A stretch of 64,000 nt of DNA from assembly GCF_023093535.1 (NCBI RefSeq), contig NZ_CP095757.1:62001-126000 (forward strand). The letters run 5' to 3'. Positions within the stretch are counted from its first letter, which is position 1; each line of letters begins with the position of its first letter. Shown here piece after piece: positions 18,601-27,812 of this stretch. The notes below the pieces were generated by a model, which had not been told where the DNA came from, made no database searches, and saw only the letters and a list, made by a program, of their open reading frames with translations. The DNA comes from Halovivax limisalsi (lineage in GTDB: Archaea; Halobacteriota; Halobacteria; Halobacteriales; Natrialbaceae). The position numbers were made by a program, and so were the translations under genes.

Positions 18601-18871
18601 ATTGCAGGGCGTCGATCACCGCCTCCCGATCGCCGTCGAGGGCGGCTTCCTCGGCGGCCGGGAGGCGAACGACGATCTCCGTCTTGCCCGATTCGCGCTG
18701 GAGCGCCGGATCGACGGTCGCCGTCGTCTCCGTCGACGCGTCGGGCGCGACCGCCGCGTCACCGATCGACGACGCGGCCGGCGTGGCCGCCACCGCGACG
18801 GGCGCGAGGACGGACGTCGCCAGGAAACAGGCGAACAAAACGGCGACGAAACGCGTGATTCGTGTCGTCAT
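15632..18871 (-). CDS. Secreted subtilisin-like (S8) protease with accessory domain, cohesin and dockerin
   Basis: This 1079-residue multidomain protein has a signal peptide (1-29), an I9-like propeptide (about 50-148) and an S8 catalytic domain (about 165-480). The triad is intact at Asp198, His232 and Ser410, with oxyanion Asn321. A carboxypeptidase-regulatory-like beta module (about 485-560) is followed by a linker and beta-rich region (560-660), an uncharacterised alpha/beta domain shared with other island proteins (about 665-880), one cohesin (about 885-1008) and a C-terminal dockerin (about 1011-1079) with calcium loops at DVNADGDVTTYD and DVNADGVVTPAD. ATG 18871 is preferred over an upstream frame that lacks a signal sequence. 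Its dockerin is the most divergent in the island, so it may dock with a different partner, perhaps the adjacent anchor at 14516. The triad is clear; the complex role is inferred. Confidence 0.9.
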   Translation of the reverse strand: MTTRITRFVAVLFACFLATSVLAPVAVAATPAASSIGDAAVAPDASTETTATVDPALQRESGKTEIVVRLPAAEEAALDGDREAVIDALQSHASRTQAPVLDEIEGMDGVTVERTWWITNAIMVTADLDRVDLSSLASIDGIERLHADRQFEAPAPIEASPATEAVENVTYGLDQIDAPEAWDAFNATGDGVRVAVADTGVDDDHPDIELAEADGWVDLAGNSTEPVDNHGHGTHVSGTISGGNASGTAIGVAPDVELGVARVCLTSACDGQAILDSFEWAVQTDSDVLSMSLGGPLTGDYIEPVRNSMAAGTLVVASIGNSGEGTAGSPGAVYDSLASGATDEAGNVTAFSGGMLIDTDEAWGEAAPDDWPAEYITPDAAAPGAEVFSSNAYGGEMCGDVEYCEVSGTSMSAPHKSGAAAAILSTASEDIDPYELTDLLTGTAWKPDYWDESMAEDAIGEKDTRYGHGIIDVHTAAALANTSAGIEGTVTDADGTPIEGVTVTVDDEFTAETDENGAYAFTQLPGNHTVSVDPFGYEAAQQSVTIENHSHVADADFALQPQLDAAVAADQPDRIEGGESLSTTLSVANLESITVSLTGEYDEADAALYVDGTETDFGEPVTFDDPFTGDLEVMVETSADTSGELGLEHGLDGLGETLSIETGPTMVFEDLVDVAVVDDTETFGADVAATLDDELPMEYAPSTVTSSDLLEGTADVDDYDAIVVQNVDPAMGAELVNATDSIETGVVYLDQWGSTSNGIPVHSDVTGEPADTFQDDLGTPPVIYELQADHPIFDGVGDAGDTVDIHTGSFADLSWFENTSYDVLAASGDQDGIHGDAFAIDEESATIFASSLGYTPWAGSGDYTEDADAILANSVQYLVESSGPEATISLEDVTTSPGETVDVDLSVDTAIAGYEATVSFDPDVVQVTDVDGVDMADPIVNVDNDAGTISLAQGQADEVPAPTVASIEFEHVGDAGDETDLVFDEEETAVNDANGHLFVATDDGSIGVAPCDPGDVNADGDVTTYDVTLTQQFIVGQEPTDTFHDSCADVNADGVVTPADVTLILQDIVDTHGPDAIAG

Positions 18872-19160
18872 CTGGTACTTCCTCCGTTCGGTGACAGTCT
18901 CGATCGTCTGACTATCATGCGAACGGAGGCATTGCAGCCACAAATAAAGTATTGTGGCCGGCAATCATCAATTGAGACTTTAGTTAGATATTCGTTTCAA
19001 ACTTTAATATTCGAAGGTATATCTGGGAGCCGCCGGAGTTTCGAAAACAGTGTCAGCCGTGCGTTCGAGCGGAACAATCTGCAACAGTAGTCAGTGAAGG
19101 TACATATCTGCGGTCGTAACCGTTTGCGGACCGCCGAGTCGCGGCGGCTTGCCTCGCCGA

Positions 19161-22100
19161 TCAGTTGCCGATCCGGAACCGGGCGATAAGCGCCGTCGCG
19201 AAGAGGGCGATAAGCGCACTCGCCGCGGCGAACCCGGGCATGCCGTCGGTGCCGTTCGGCGAGACGGAGTCCGATTCGGCATCGCCGTCTGACGAGGCAC
19301 CGTCGTCCGCGCCGTCGTCATTCGCAGCACCGTCGGAATCGGTCGACCCGTTCTCCGCCGACTCGGCGCTCGCGGACGAACCGGCGGTTGATTCGGTGAC
19401 CGCCACGTCGCCGACGGCGGTCCCGTCGACGGAGAGAGTCACCGTACCGGCCGACTCGAACGCGTGCGAGACCTCGATCGTCGTCGTCTCGCCACCGCCG
19501 AGTGTGAGCTCCTGGACGCTGACCGGCGTGGATCCGACGTCGATCGGGAACTCGTACTGCCCCTCGACGTCGCCCGTGTTCGAGACCGTGATTCGGAGCG
19601 TGATCGATTCACCGACGGTGACCGACGTCGCGGAGAGTTCGACCGAGTCGATCTGGAACGACGCAGGATTCTCGACTTTCGGCGGCGGCAAGTAGACGCC
19701 ACCACTGCTCGACGACGCCTCGACCTGGATGGAGGTACCCATCGGTTCGAACGGAATGTCCTCCGGCGGCGACTGCCCGTCGTTCAGCGTCGTGTCCGCC
19801 CCGACGAACGACAGCTCCGTCTCACCCGTCGCGGCCACGTCGAACGTGATCTCGGCCAGTTCGGGCGAATCGATCCCGCTCGCCTGGCTCTGCGTGAAGA
19901 ATACCCAGCCGTCCTCGTTGTTGACGTTCGTCGTCGGATCGCTCATGTCCACGCCCGAGACGGACGCGACCTCCACGACAGACGGATCGAACGTCACGTT
20001 CGCACCGTAGCCCGCGACGTCATCCGCGTTCGTCTGGGCCGTCACCGTTATCTGGTCGCCTTCCTGTTCACCGGCCTCCAGCGAGAACGTGTTCTCCGGC
20101 GGCTCCTCGCCGCCGTCGTCCTCGACCGAGATCGTCGTCCCGACCGGCTCGAACGGAATATCCTCCGGCGGCGACTGTCCGTCGTTGAGCGACGTCCGCT
20201 TTTCGACGAATTCGAGGTCCGTCTCGCCCGTCGCAACAACGTCGAACGTGATTTCGGCCAGTTCGGGCGCGTCGATGCCGCTCGCCTGGCTCTGCGTGAA
20301 GAAGACCGACCCGTTCTCGTTGTCGACGTTCGTCACCGGATCGCTCATGTCGATCCCGGAGACGTCCGCGACCTCCACGACCGAGGGGTCGAACGTCACT
20401 TCCGCGCCGTAGCCCGCGACGTCGGCCGCGTTCGTCCGGGCGGTGACGCTGATCTGGTCGCCCTCTTGCTCGCCGGCCTCCAGCGAGAACGTGTTCTCCG
20501 GCGGCTCTTCGCCGCCGTCGTCCTCGACCGAGATCGTCGTTCCCTCGAGGTCGACCGGCACCTGCTCGTCCTCGTTGTTGACGAGCGTGTCTTCGGCGAC
20601 GAATTCGAGGTCCGTCTCGCCCGTCGCGACCACGTCGAACGTGATCTCCGCGAGCGTCGGCGCATCCACGCCCTCGGCCTGGCTCTGCGTGAACGAGACC
20701 TCCCCGGCCTCGTTGTCGACGTTCGTCACCGGATCGGCCATGTCGACGCCAGAGACGGACGCCACTTCGACGACCGACGGGTCGAACGTCACCGTCGCCT
20801 GGTAGCCAGCCGTGTTCGCGACCGTCGTCTCCGCCGTCACGGATATCTGGTCGCCGTCCTGTTCACCGGCCTCCAGCGAGAACGTGTTCTCCGGCGGCTC
20901 CTCGCCGCCGTCGTCCTCGACCGAGATCGTCGTCCCGACCGGCTCGAACGGGATCGGCTCCGGCGGGCTCGAACCATCGTTAAGACTCGTTTCTTCCTCG
21001 ACGAACGATAGCTCCGTCTCCCCCGTCGCGACCACGTCGAACGTGATCTCGGCCAGTTCGGGCGCGTCGATCCCGCTCGCCTGGCTCTGCGTGAAGAAGA
21101 CCGACCCGTTCTCGTTGTCGACGTTCGTCACCGGATCGCTCATGTCGACGCCCGAGACGGACGCCACTTCGACGACCGACGGATCGAACGTCACTTCCGC
21201 GCCGTACCCGGCCACGTCTGCAGCGTCCGTCCGGGCGGTGACGCTGATCTGATCGCCGTCCTGCTCACCGGCCTCCAGCGAGAACGTGTTCTCCGGCGGC
21301 TCCTCGCCGCCGTCGTCCTCGACCGAGATCGTCGTGCCGACCGGCTCGAACGGAATGTCCTCCGGCGGGCTCGAATCGTCGTTCAGCGTCGTGTCCGCCC
21401 CGACGAACGACAGATCGGTTTCGCCCGTCGCGACCACGTCGAACGTGATTTCGGCCAGTTCGGGCGCATCGACGCCACTCGCCTGGCTCTGCGTGAAGAA
21501 CACCCAGCCGTTCTCGTTGTTCACGTTCGTCACCGGGTCGCTCATGTCGATCCCGGAGACGGACGCCACTTCGACGACCGACGGATCGAACGTCACGTTC
21601 GCGCCGTAGCCCGCGACGCTCCCCGCGTTCGTCTGGGCCGTCACCGTTATCTGGTCGCCCTCCTGCTCGCCGGCCTCCAGCGAGAACGTGTTCTCCGGCG
21701 GCTCCTCGCCGCCGTCGTCCTCGACCGAGATCGTCGTGCCGACGGGTTCGAACGGAATGGGTTCCGGCGGCGACTGCCCGTCGTTGAGCGACGTCCGCTC
21801 CTCGACGAACGACAGTTCCGTCTCGCCCGTCGCGACCACGTCGAACGTGATTTCCGCCAGTTCGGGCGAATCGATGCCGCTCGCCTGGCTCTGCGTGAAG
21901 AAGACCGACCCGTTCTCGTTGTCGACGTTCGTCACCGGATCGCTCATGTCGATCCCGGAGACGTCCGCGACCTCCACGACCGAGGGGTCGAACGTCACTT
22001 CCGCGCCGTAGCCCGCGACGTCCGACGCGTTCGTCTGGGCCGTCACCGTTATCTGGTCGCCGTCCTGTTCGCCGGCCTCCAGCGAGAACGTGTTTTCGGG

Positions 22101-25100
22101 CGGCTCCTCACCACCGTCGTCCTCGACCGAGATGGTCGTCCCCTCGAGGTCGACCGGCACCTGCTCGTCCTCGTTGTTGACGAGCGTGTCTTCGGCGACG
22201 AATTCGAGGTCCGTCTCGCCCGTCGCGACCACGTCGAACGTAATCTCCGCGAGCGTCGGCGCATCCACGCCCTCGGCCTGGCTCTGCGTGAACGAGACCT
22301 CCCCGGCCTCGTTGTCGATGTTCGTCACCGGATCGGCCATGTCGACGCCAGAGACGGACGCCACTTCGACGACCGACGGATCGAACGTCACCGTCGCCTG
22401 GTAGCCAGCCGTGTTCGCGACCGTCGTCTCGACCGCGACGCCGATCTGATCGCCGTCTTGCTCACCAGCCTCGAGCGAGAGCGTGTCCGTCGGCGGCTCC
22501 TCGCCGCCGTCGTCCTCGACCGAGATCGTCGTTCCTTCCGGCTCGAACGGAATGTCCTCCGGCGGGCTCGAACCATCGTTCAGGCTCGTATCCGCCTCGA
22601 CGAATTCCAGATCAGTCTCGCCCGTCGCCACGACGTCGAACGTGATCTCCGCGAGTTCCGGTTCGTCGATCCCGCTCGCCTGGCTCTGCGTGAAGAATAC
22701 CCAGCCGTTCTCGTTGTCGATGTTGACGACCGGGTCGCTCATGTCGACGCCCGAGACGGACGCCACTTCGACGACCGACGGATCGAACGTCACGTTCGCA
22801 CCGTATCCGGCCACGTCTGCAGCGTCCGTCTGGGCCGTCACCGTTATCTGGTCGCCCTCTTGCTCGCCGGCCTCCAGCGAGAACGTGTTCTCCGGCGGCT
22901 CCTCGCCGCCGTCGTCCTCGACCGAGATCGTCGTGCCCACCGGCTCGAACGGAATGTCCTCCGGCGGGCTCGAATCGTCGTTCAGCGTCGTGTCCCCCTC
23001 GACGAACGACAGATCGGTTTCGCCCGTCGCGACAACGTCGAACGTGATTTCGGCCAGCTCGGGCGCGTCGATCCCGCTCGCCTGGCTCTGCGTGAAGAAC
23101 ACCCAGCCGTTCTCGTTGTCGATGTTGACGACCGGGTCGCTCATGTCGATCCCGGAGACGGACGCCACTTCGACGACCGACGGATCGAACGTCACGTTCG
23201 CGCCGTAGCCCGCGACGCTCCCCGCGTTCGTCTGGGCGGTGACGCTGATCTGATCGCCCTCCTGCTCGCCGGCCTCAAGCGAGAACGTGTTTTCGGGCGG
23301 CTCTTCGCCACCGTCGTCCTCGACTGAAATGGTCGTCCCCTCGAGGTCGACCGGCACCTGCTCGTCCTCGTTGTTGACGAGCGTGTCTTCGGCGACGAAT
23401 TCGAGATCGGTCTCGCCCGTCGCAACCACGTCGAACGTGATTTCGGCCAGTTCGGGCGAATCGATCCCGCTCGCCTGGCTCTGCGTGAAGAAGACCCAGC
23501 CGTCCTCGTTGTTGACGTTCGTCGTCGGATCGCTCATGTCCACGCCCGAAACGGACGCGACCTCCACGACGTCCGGGTCGAACGTCACGTTGGCCTGGTA
23601 GCCAGCGGTATTCTCGACGGTCGTCTGGGCGGTGACGCTGATCTGGTCGCCCTCTTGCTCGCCGGCCTCCAGCGAGAACGTGTTTTCGGGCGGCTCCTCA
23701 CCACCGTCGTCCTCGACCGAGATGGTCGTCCCCTCGAGGTCGACCGGCACCTGCTCGTCCTCGTTGTTGACGAGCGTGTCTTCGGCGACGAATTCGAGGT
23801 CCGTCTCGCCCGTCGCAACCACGTCGAACGTGATCTCCGCGAGCGTCGGCGCGTCCACGCCCTCGGCCTGGCTCTGCGTGAACGAGACCTCCCCGGCCTC
23901 GTTGTCGACGTTCGTCACCGGATCGGCCATGTCGACGCCCGAAACGGACGCCACTTCGACGACCGACGGGTCGAACGTCACCGTCGCCTGGTAGCCAGCC
24001 GTGTTCGCGACCGTCGTCTCCGCCGTCACGGATATCTGGTCGCCGTCCTGCTCGCCCGCAACGAGGGAGAGCGTGTCCGTCGGCGGCTCCTCGCCGCCGT
24101 CGTCCTCGACCGAGATCGTCGTGCCTTCCGGCTCGAACGGGATCGGTTCAGGCGGGCTCGAATCGTCGTTCAGGCTCGTGTCCGCCTCGACGAACGATAG
24201 CTCCGTCTCGCCCGTCTCGACCACGTCGAAGGTGATCTCCGCGAGTTCCGGTTCGTCGACGCCACTCGCCTGACTCTGGGTGAAGAAGACCCAGCCGTTC
24301 TCGTTGTCGACGTTCGTCACCGGATCGCTCATGTCGACGCCCGAGACGGACGCGACCTCCACGACAGACGGATCGAACGTCACGTTCGCGCCGTAGCCCG
24401 CGACGCTCCCCGCGTTCGTCTGGGCCGTCACCGTTATCTGGTCGCCGTCCTGTTCACCGGCCTCCAGCGAGAACGTGTTCTCCGGCGGCTCCTCGCCGCC
24501 GTCGTCCTCGACGGCGATCGTCGTGCCCTCCGGCTCGAACGGGATCGGCTCCGGCGGGCTCGAACCATCGTTAAGACTCGTTTCTTCCTCGACGAACGAC
24601 AGCTCCGTCTCGCCCGTCGAAACTACGTCGAAGGTGATCTCGGCGAGTTCGGGCGAATCGATGCCGCTCGCCTGGCTCTGCGTGAAGAAGACCGATCCGT
24701 TTGCGTTGTCCACGTTGACGACCGGATCGCTCATGTCGATTCCGGAGACGGACGCCACTTCGACGACCGACGGATCGAACGTGACTTCCGCACCGTACCC
24801 GGCCACGTCTGCAGCGTCCGTCCGGGCGGTGACGCTGATCTGGTCGCCCTCCTGCTCGCCGGCAACCAGGGAGAACGTGTTTTCGGGCGGTTCTTCACCG
24901 CCGTCGCCGAGGTCGAGCGTCGTGCCAACCAGCTGGTCGATCGGGATATCCTCCGGCGGACTCGAATCGTCGTTCAGCGTCGTGTCCGCGCCGACGAACT
25001 CGAGCTCCGTATCGACCGACTGCTGCACGGAGAACTCGATCTGGGCGAGTTCGGGCGCATCGACCCCGCTCGCCTGGCTCTGGGTGAAAAAGACCCAACC

Positions 25101-25424
25101 TTGCTCGTTGTTGATGTTCGTCACCGGATCGCTCATGTCGACGCCGGTGACCGACTCGACCTGAACGACATCCGGGTCGAACGTGACGTTCGCGCCGTAA
25201 CCAGCGACCGACGACGCGTCGGTCGAGACGCTCACCGTCGCCGATTCATCTCCAACCGATACCGATTCCAGTACAATAGAAGCTTGTTCATCTGTGGCGG
25301 TCGAGGCCGAATCGAGCGGGCCCTGCGGGCCGGCACCCATCGCTGCACCGATCGGTGCCAGCACCGACCCGAGCATGAAAACGGCCAGCGCGACCGCGAT
25401 AAGTTGACTTCTGTTCAGTATCAT
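19161..25424 (-). CDS. Giant scaffoldin with 14 cohesin modules and PGF-CTERM-like anchor
   Basis: This 2087-residue secreted protein has a signal peptide (1 to about 30) and then 14 consecutive cohesin-like modules of about 130-134 residues (about residues 48-1900). Each has the pattern AGYG/QAxVTFDPSVVEVASVSG, then FTQSQA, then ELAEITFDV. Modules are joined by short acidic EDDGGEEPPENT linkers. A PPPKVENP linker leads to a CARDB-like beta domain (about 1905-2000), a Ser/Asp/Gly-rich stalk and a PGF motif at 2063-2065 with a hydrophobic helix and a basic end. This is the architecture of a cellulosomal anchoring scaffoldin. It could present up to 14 dockerin proteins on the cell surface. It has no dockerin and no enzyme domain. 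It is flanked on both sides by dockerin proteases, so they are its likely clients; binding is inferred, not shown. Confidence 0.92.
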   Translation of the reverse strand: MILNRSQLIAVALAVFMLGSVLAPIGAAMGAGPQGPLDSASTATDEQASIVLESVSVGDESATVSVSTDASSVAGYGANVTFDPDVVQVESVTGVDMSDPVTNINNEQGWVFFTQSQASGVDAPELAQIEFSVQQSVDTELEFVGADTTLNDDSSPPEDIPIDQLVGTTLDLGDGGEEPPENTFSLVAGEQEGDQISVTARTDAADVAGYGAEVTFDPSVVEVASVSGIDMSDPVVNVDNANGSVFFTQSQASGIDSPELAEITFDVVSTGETELSFVEEETSLNDGSSPPEPIPFEPEGTTIAVEDDGGEEPPENTFSLEAGEQDGDQITVTAQTNAGSVAGYGANVTFDPSVVEVASVSGVDMSDPVTNVDNENGWVFFTQSQASGVDEPELAEITFDVVETGETELSFVEADTSLNDDSSPPEPIPFEPEGTTISVEDDGGEEPPTDTLSLVAGEQDGDQISVTAETTVANTAGYQATVTFDPSVVEVASVSGVDMADPVTNVDNEAGEVSFTQSQAEGVDAPTLAEITFDVVATGETDLEFVAEDTLVNNEDEQVPVDLEGTTISVEDDGGEEPPENTFSLEAGEQEGDQISVTAQTTVENTAGYQANVTFDPDVVEVASVSGVDMSDPTTNVNNEDGWVFFTQSQASGIDSPELAEITFDVVATGETDLEFVAEDTLVNNEDEQVPVDLEGTTISVEDDGGEEPPENTFSLEAGEQEGDQISVTAQTNAGSVAGYGANVTFDPSVVEVASVSGIDMSDPVVNIDNENGWVFFTQSQASGIDAPELAEITFDVVATGETDLSFVEGDTTLNDDSSPPEDIPFEPVGTTISVEDDGGEEPPENTFSLEAGEQEGDQITVTAQTDAADVAGYGANVTFDPSVVEVASVSGVDMSDPVVNIDNENGWVFFTQSQASGIDEPELAEITFDVVATGETDLEFVEADTSLNDGSSPPEDIPFEPEGTTISVEDDGGEEPPTDTLSLEAGEQDGDQIGVAVETTVANTAGYQATVTFDPSVVEVASVSGVDMADPVTNIDNEAGEVSFTQSQAEGVDAPTLAEITFDVVATGETDLEFVAEDTLVNNEDEQVPVDLEGTTISVEDDGGEEPPENTFSLEAGEQDGDQITVTAQTNASDVAGYGAEVTFDPSVVEVADVSGIDMSDPVTNVDNENGSVFFTQSQASGIDSPELAEITFDVVATGETELSFVEERTSLNDGQSPPEPIPFEPVGTTISVEDDGGEEPPENTFSLEAGEQEGDQITVTAQTNAGSVAGYGANVTFDPSVVEVASVSGIDMSDPVTNVNNENGWVFFTQSQASGVDAPELAEITFDVVATGETDLSFVGADTTLNDDSSPPEDIPFEPVGTTISVEDDGGEEPPENTFSLEAGEQDGDQISVTARTDAADVAGYGAEVTFDPSVVEVASVSGVDMSDPVTNVDNENGSVFFTQSQASGIDAPELAEITFDVVATGETELSFVEEETSLNDGSSPPEPIPFEPVGTTISVEDDGGEEPPENTFSLEAGEQDGDQISVTAETTVANTAGYQATVTFDPSVVEVASVSGVDMADPVTNVDNEAGEVSFTQSQAEGVDAPTLAEITFDVVATGETDLEFVAEDTLVNNEDEQVPVDLEGTTISVEDDGGEEPPENTFSLEAGEQEGDQISVTARTNAADVAGYGAEVTFDPSVVEVADVSGIDMSDPVTNVDNENGSVFFTQSQASGIDAPELAEITFDVVATGETDLEFVEKRTSLNDGQSPPEDIPFEPVGTTISVEDDGGEEPPENTFSLEAGEQEGDQITVTAQTNADDVAGYGANVTFDPSVVEVASVSGVDMSDPTTNVNNEDGWVFFTQSQASGIDSPELAEITFDVAATGETELSFVGADTTLNDGQSPPEDIPFEPMGTSIQVEASSSSGGVYLPPPKVENPASFQIDSVELSATSVTVGESITLRITVSNTGDVEGQYEFPIDVGSTPVSVQELTLGGGETTTIEVSHAFESAGTVTLSVDGTAVGDVAVTESTAGSSASAESAENGSTDSDGAANDDGADDGASSDGDAESDSVSPNGTDGMPGFAAASALIALFATALIARFRIGN
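19718..25283 (-). repeat. Tandem array of fourteen about 400-bp cohesin-coding repeats
   Basis: Within the scaffoldin gene, units of about 390-402 bp repeat 14 times with high nucleotide identity, including the linker codons. Modules 4, 8 and 12 form a distinct subtype (AGYQA core, EVSFTQSQAEG, and an NNEDEQVPVDL end). The others are mostly AGYGA/WVFFTQSQASG or AGYGA/SVFFTQSQASG. Spacing of the minority subtype every fourth unit suggests duplication of a four-module block. Module 5 is a hybrid, with the subtype-4 ends and the majority middle. Confidence 0.9.
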
Positions 25425-25844
25425 GGCATTTTATGCCACCGGAATGGTGACTCATTCTACGTTGATTGCTATAGCATAATAGTCTTTTCCACAGCTGTAG
25501 AAGCTGTAATTATACGTTTCCTATCGTACATTTCCGGGGAGAATTTCCGATACTAAAATGAGGAGCCGTTAGTCACTAATAAATAAAAAGTTCACCGGCG
25601 TCGATCGGATAGATGCCTGGTCCGGCGGTAAACTGCTGAATCCGGGCCACGGCACCGGCGTACCGCCCCGACCGCTGACGAATCAGTGCGGTTAGCACCG
25701 GGACGATTCAGTCACATTTGTATAGCTATAATACAGTATAATATTCTGGTTGCTTCGACCAGTCCGAATTCGAGTCGAGAAACGACGAAGTGCGGGGAAC
25801 GCAGCCGAAGCCGGTGCCGGACGTGGACCGGCCCAATTCCGTGT
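25425..25844. other. Intergenic region: scaffoldin promoter, no gene
   Basis: This 420-bp AT-rich stretch holds no convincing reading frame. Near the scaffoldin start it has a TATA-like CTATAG element at about 25469-25474 and a short CACC/GGTG stem at 25437-25449. The rest separates the scaffoldin from the stop codon of the protease at 25845. Confidence 0.6.
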
Positions 25845-27800
25845 TCAGGACCCGACGATGGTCTGGTGGATCGCCGTCACGTCGGCCGGCGTGATATCGC
25901 CGTCTTCGTCCAGGTCCGCACAGTCCTCGTCGAAGGTGTCGGGTTCGAGGCCCGCGATGAAGCGCTGGGTCTTCGTCGCGTCGAGCGAGGACACCTGCCC
26001 GTCGCCGTCGACGTCACCCGGCAGCTCACAGCCGGGGTCGGACTCGTCCGATTGGATCTCGACCGGCACCGAGTCGCCGTGATCCGAGCTGCTGACCGTC
26101 ACCTCCCCGGAGCCGGCGTCGCCGGGCTTCGTGCTCCAGGTCAACTGGATCGACGTCGACTCGTTCGCCTCGAGCGAGACGGACGCCGAATCGGCGGTCA
26201 TCCCACCGAGATCGGCGAGCTCGACCGTCTGCTCGCCGCTCGCGTCGCCGACGTTCTCGACGGTGGCGTCGACGACCAGGTCCTCCCCCTCGGTCACGGG
26301 CGAGTTCGTCCCCGCGACCTCGACGTCGAACTCGGCCACGCCCGGCTCGGCGGCCAGCTGCACGGCCTCGTAGGCGTCGACGATTCCCATGCCGTAGCGG
26401 GAGTCCCGCCCGGTCTCGGGGTTGAAGTGGTCCGCCTCGGATGGGTCCCAGGAGTCCGGCTTCCAGGTCGACTCGAGGATGACGTCCTTGACCGCTCGCG
26501 GCCCGAGGTCCGGGTTCGCGGACAGGACCAGCGCCGCGACGCCGGTCACGTGCGGCGTCGCCATCGAGGTCCCTTGCAGGGTGCAGTACTCGCCCTCCTG
26601 ACAGCCGAGCATCCAGGCGTCCGGCGCACGCGCGCTGTAAATGGCCACGCCCGGCGCGGCCGCGTCGGGAACGATGAACTCGCCGGGCCAGTGGTCGTAG
26701 TAGTTCCCGTCGAAGTCGCCCTCGCTCACGAGGTCGCCGCTGGAGAACAGCGCGATCTCCCGTTCCTCGTTCGTCGCCCCAACCGAGATCGAGTCGTACG
26801 CCGCGGCGGGGGTGATGACCGACCCCTCGTTTTCGTTTCCGCTTCCCGCGACGACGAGCGTGCCCGCCTCCATCGTGTTGTGGACGACGTCGGCGAACGT
26901 GCCGAGCTCGGTCGTGCCGAGGCTGAAGTTGATGACGTCCGAGTCCGTCTCGACTGCCCACTCGAACGCCGCCATCACGTCGGCGTCGGCGCAACTCCCG
27001 GTGGAATCACAGACTTTCGCGTGCGCGAGGTCGGCGTCGGGCGCGACGCCGATCGCCGTTCCCGATGCGTCGCCGCCAGCGATCGTCCCGCTGACGTGCG
27101 TGCCGTGACCCATGCGGTCGACCGGCTCGCTCTCGTTGTTGAAGATGTCGTTCCAGCCGTTTTCCTCGGTGAGATCGATGTCCTGGTGGTCGGCGTGGAC
27201 GCCCGTATCGGCGACCACGACGCGGACGCCCTCGCCCGTCGCGCCGAGTTCCTCCCAGGCCTCCGTGACGTTCAGTTGATCGAGTCCGTAAGTGACGTGG
27301 TCGTCCCGGGGCTCGACAGGATTCGACACGGGTACCAGGTCGGGAACCTCGAATTCGACGGTCGGCTCGAGACGCTCGACGCCGTCGATCGCCGCCAGCG
27401 TCTCGAGGTCGACCCGATCGAGATCGGCCGTCACCCGGACGCTGTTGCGAATCCAGAAGGTGTCCTCGACGGCGACCCCGTCGAGGCGCTCGAGCTCGGC
27501 GACCACCGGCTCCTGGGTCACCGCGGCTCGGGCCTTCAACGCGTCGACCACCGCGTCCGGTCCGCCCTGCAGGTCGGTCGTCGCGACGCCCGGCAATACC
27601 AGCCAGAGTTCAGTCGGGCCCGTTTCATCGTTAAGCGATGCGTCGATCGTCGCCGTCGTCGGATCGTCCGATACCGTCTCGGTGGTCGTCGCAGACGACG
27701 GGAGCGGGCCGCTCGCCCCCGCACCGAGGGGCGCGAAAATCGCGCCGGCCATCGCGACCGCGAGCAGTACGGCGATCAGTGTCGTGCGTTGACTTCTCAT
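25845..27800 (-). CDS. Secreted subtilisin-like (S8) protease with CARDB-like domain and dockerin
   Basis: This 651-residue protein has a signal peptide (1-30), an I9-like propeptide (about 50-150) and an S8 catalytic domain (about 165-485). Asp198, His232 and Ser412 form the triad, with oxyanion Asn322. A CARDB-like adhesion module (about 487-582) precedes a C-terminal dockerin (about 590-651) with loops DVDGDGQVSSLD and DLDEDGDITPAD, each preceded by a Cys. ATG 27800 opens the signal peptide. It has no cohesin and no membrane anchor, so it is the simplest client type. A 5-bp hairpin lies 12 nt before the ATG, at the predicted transcript start. It is the first gene upstream of the scaffoldin. 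The substrate is unknown. Confidence 0.92.
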   Translation of the reverse strand: MRSQRTTLIAVLLAVAMAGAIFAPLGAGASGPLPSSATTTETVSDDPTTATIDASLNDETGPTELWLVLPGVATTDLQGGPDAVVDALKARAAVTQEPVVAELERLDGVAVEDTFWIRNSVRVTADLDRVDLETLAAIDGVERLEPTVEFEVPDLVPVSNPVEPRDDHVTYGLDQLNVTEAWEELGATGEGVRVVVADTGVHADHQDIDLTEENGWNDIFNNESEPVDRMGHGTHVSGTIAGGDASGTAIGVAPDADLAHAKVCDSTGSCADADVMAAFEWAVETDSDVINFSLGTTELGTFADVVHNTMEAGTLVVAGSGNENEGSVITPAAAYDSISVGATNEEREIALFSSGDLVSEGDFDGNYYDHWPGEFIVPDAAAPGVAIYSARAPDAWMLGCQEGEYCTLQGTSMATPHVTGVAALVLSANPDLGPRAVKDVILESTWKPDSWDPSEADHFNPETGRDSRYGMGIVDAYEAVQLAAEPGVAEFDVEVAGTNSPVTEGEDLVVDATVENVGDASGEQTVELADLGGMTADSASVSLEANESTSIQLTWSTKPGDAGSGEVTVSSSDHGDSVPVEIQSDESDPGCELPGDVDGDGQVSSLDATKTQRFIAGLEPDTFDEDCADLDEDGDITPADVTAIHQTIVGS

Positions 27801-27812
27801 GAATCGTGTCAC

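Noticed and set aside
15488-19090. 1200-codon open frame on the plus strand opposite the protease at 15632
   Set aside because: The translation is Arg/Val/Asp-rich with no domain, a typical antisense shadow of a high-GC gene. The minus frame has a signal peptide, triad, cohesin and dockerin.
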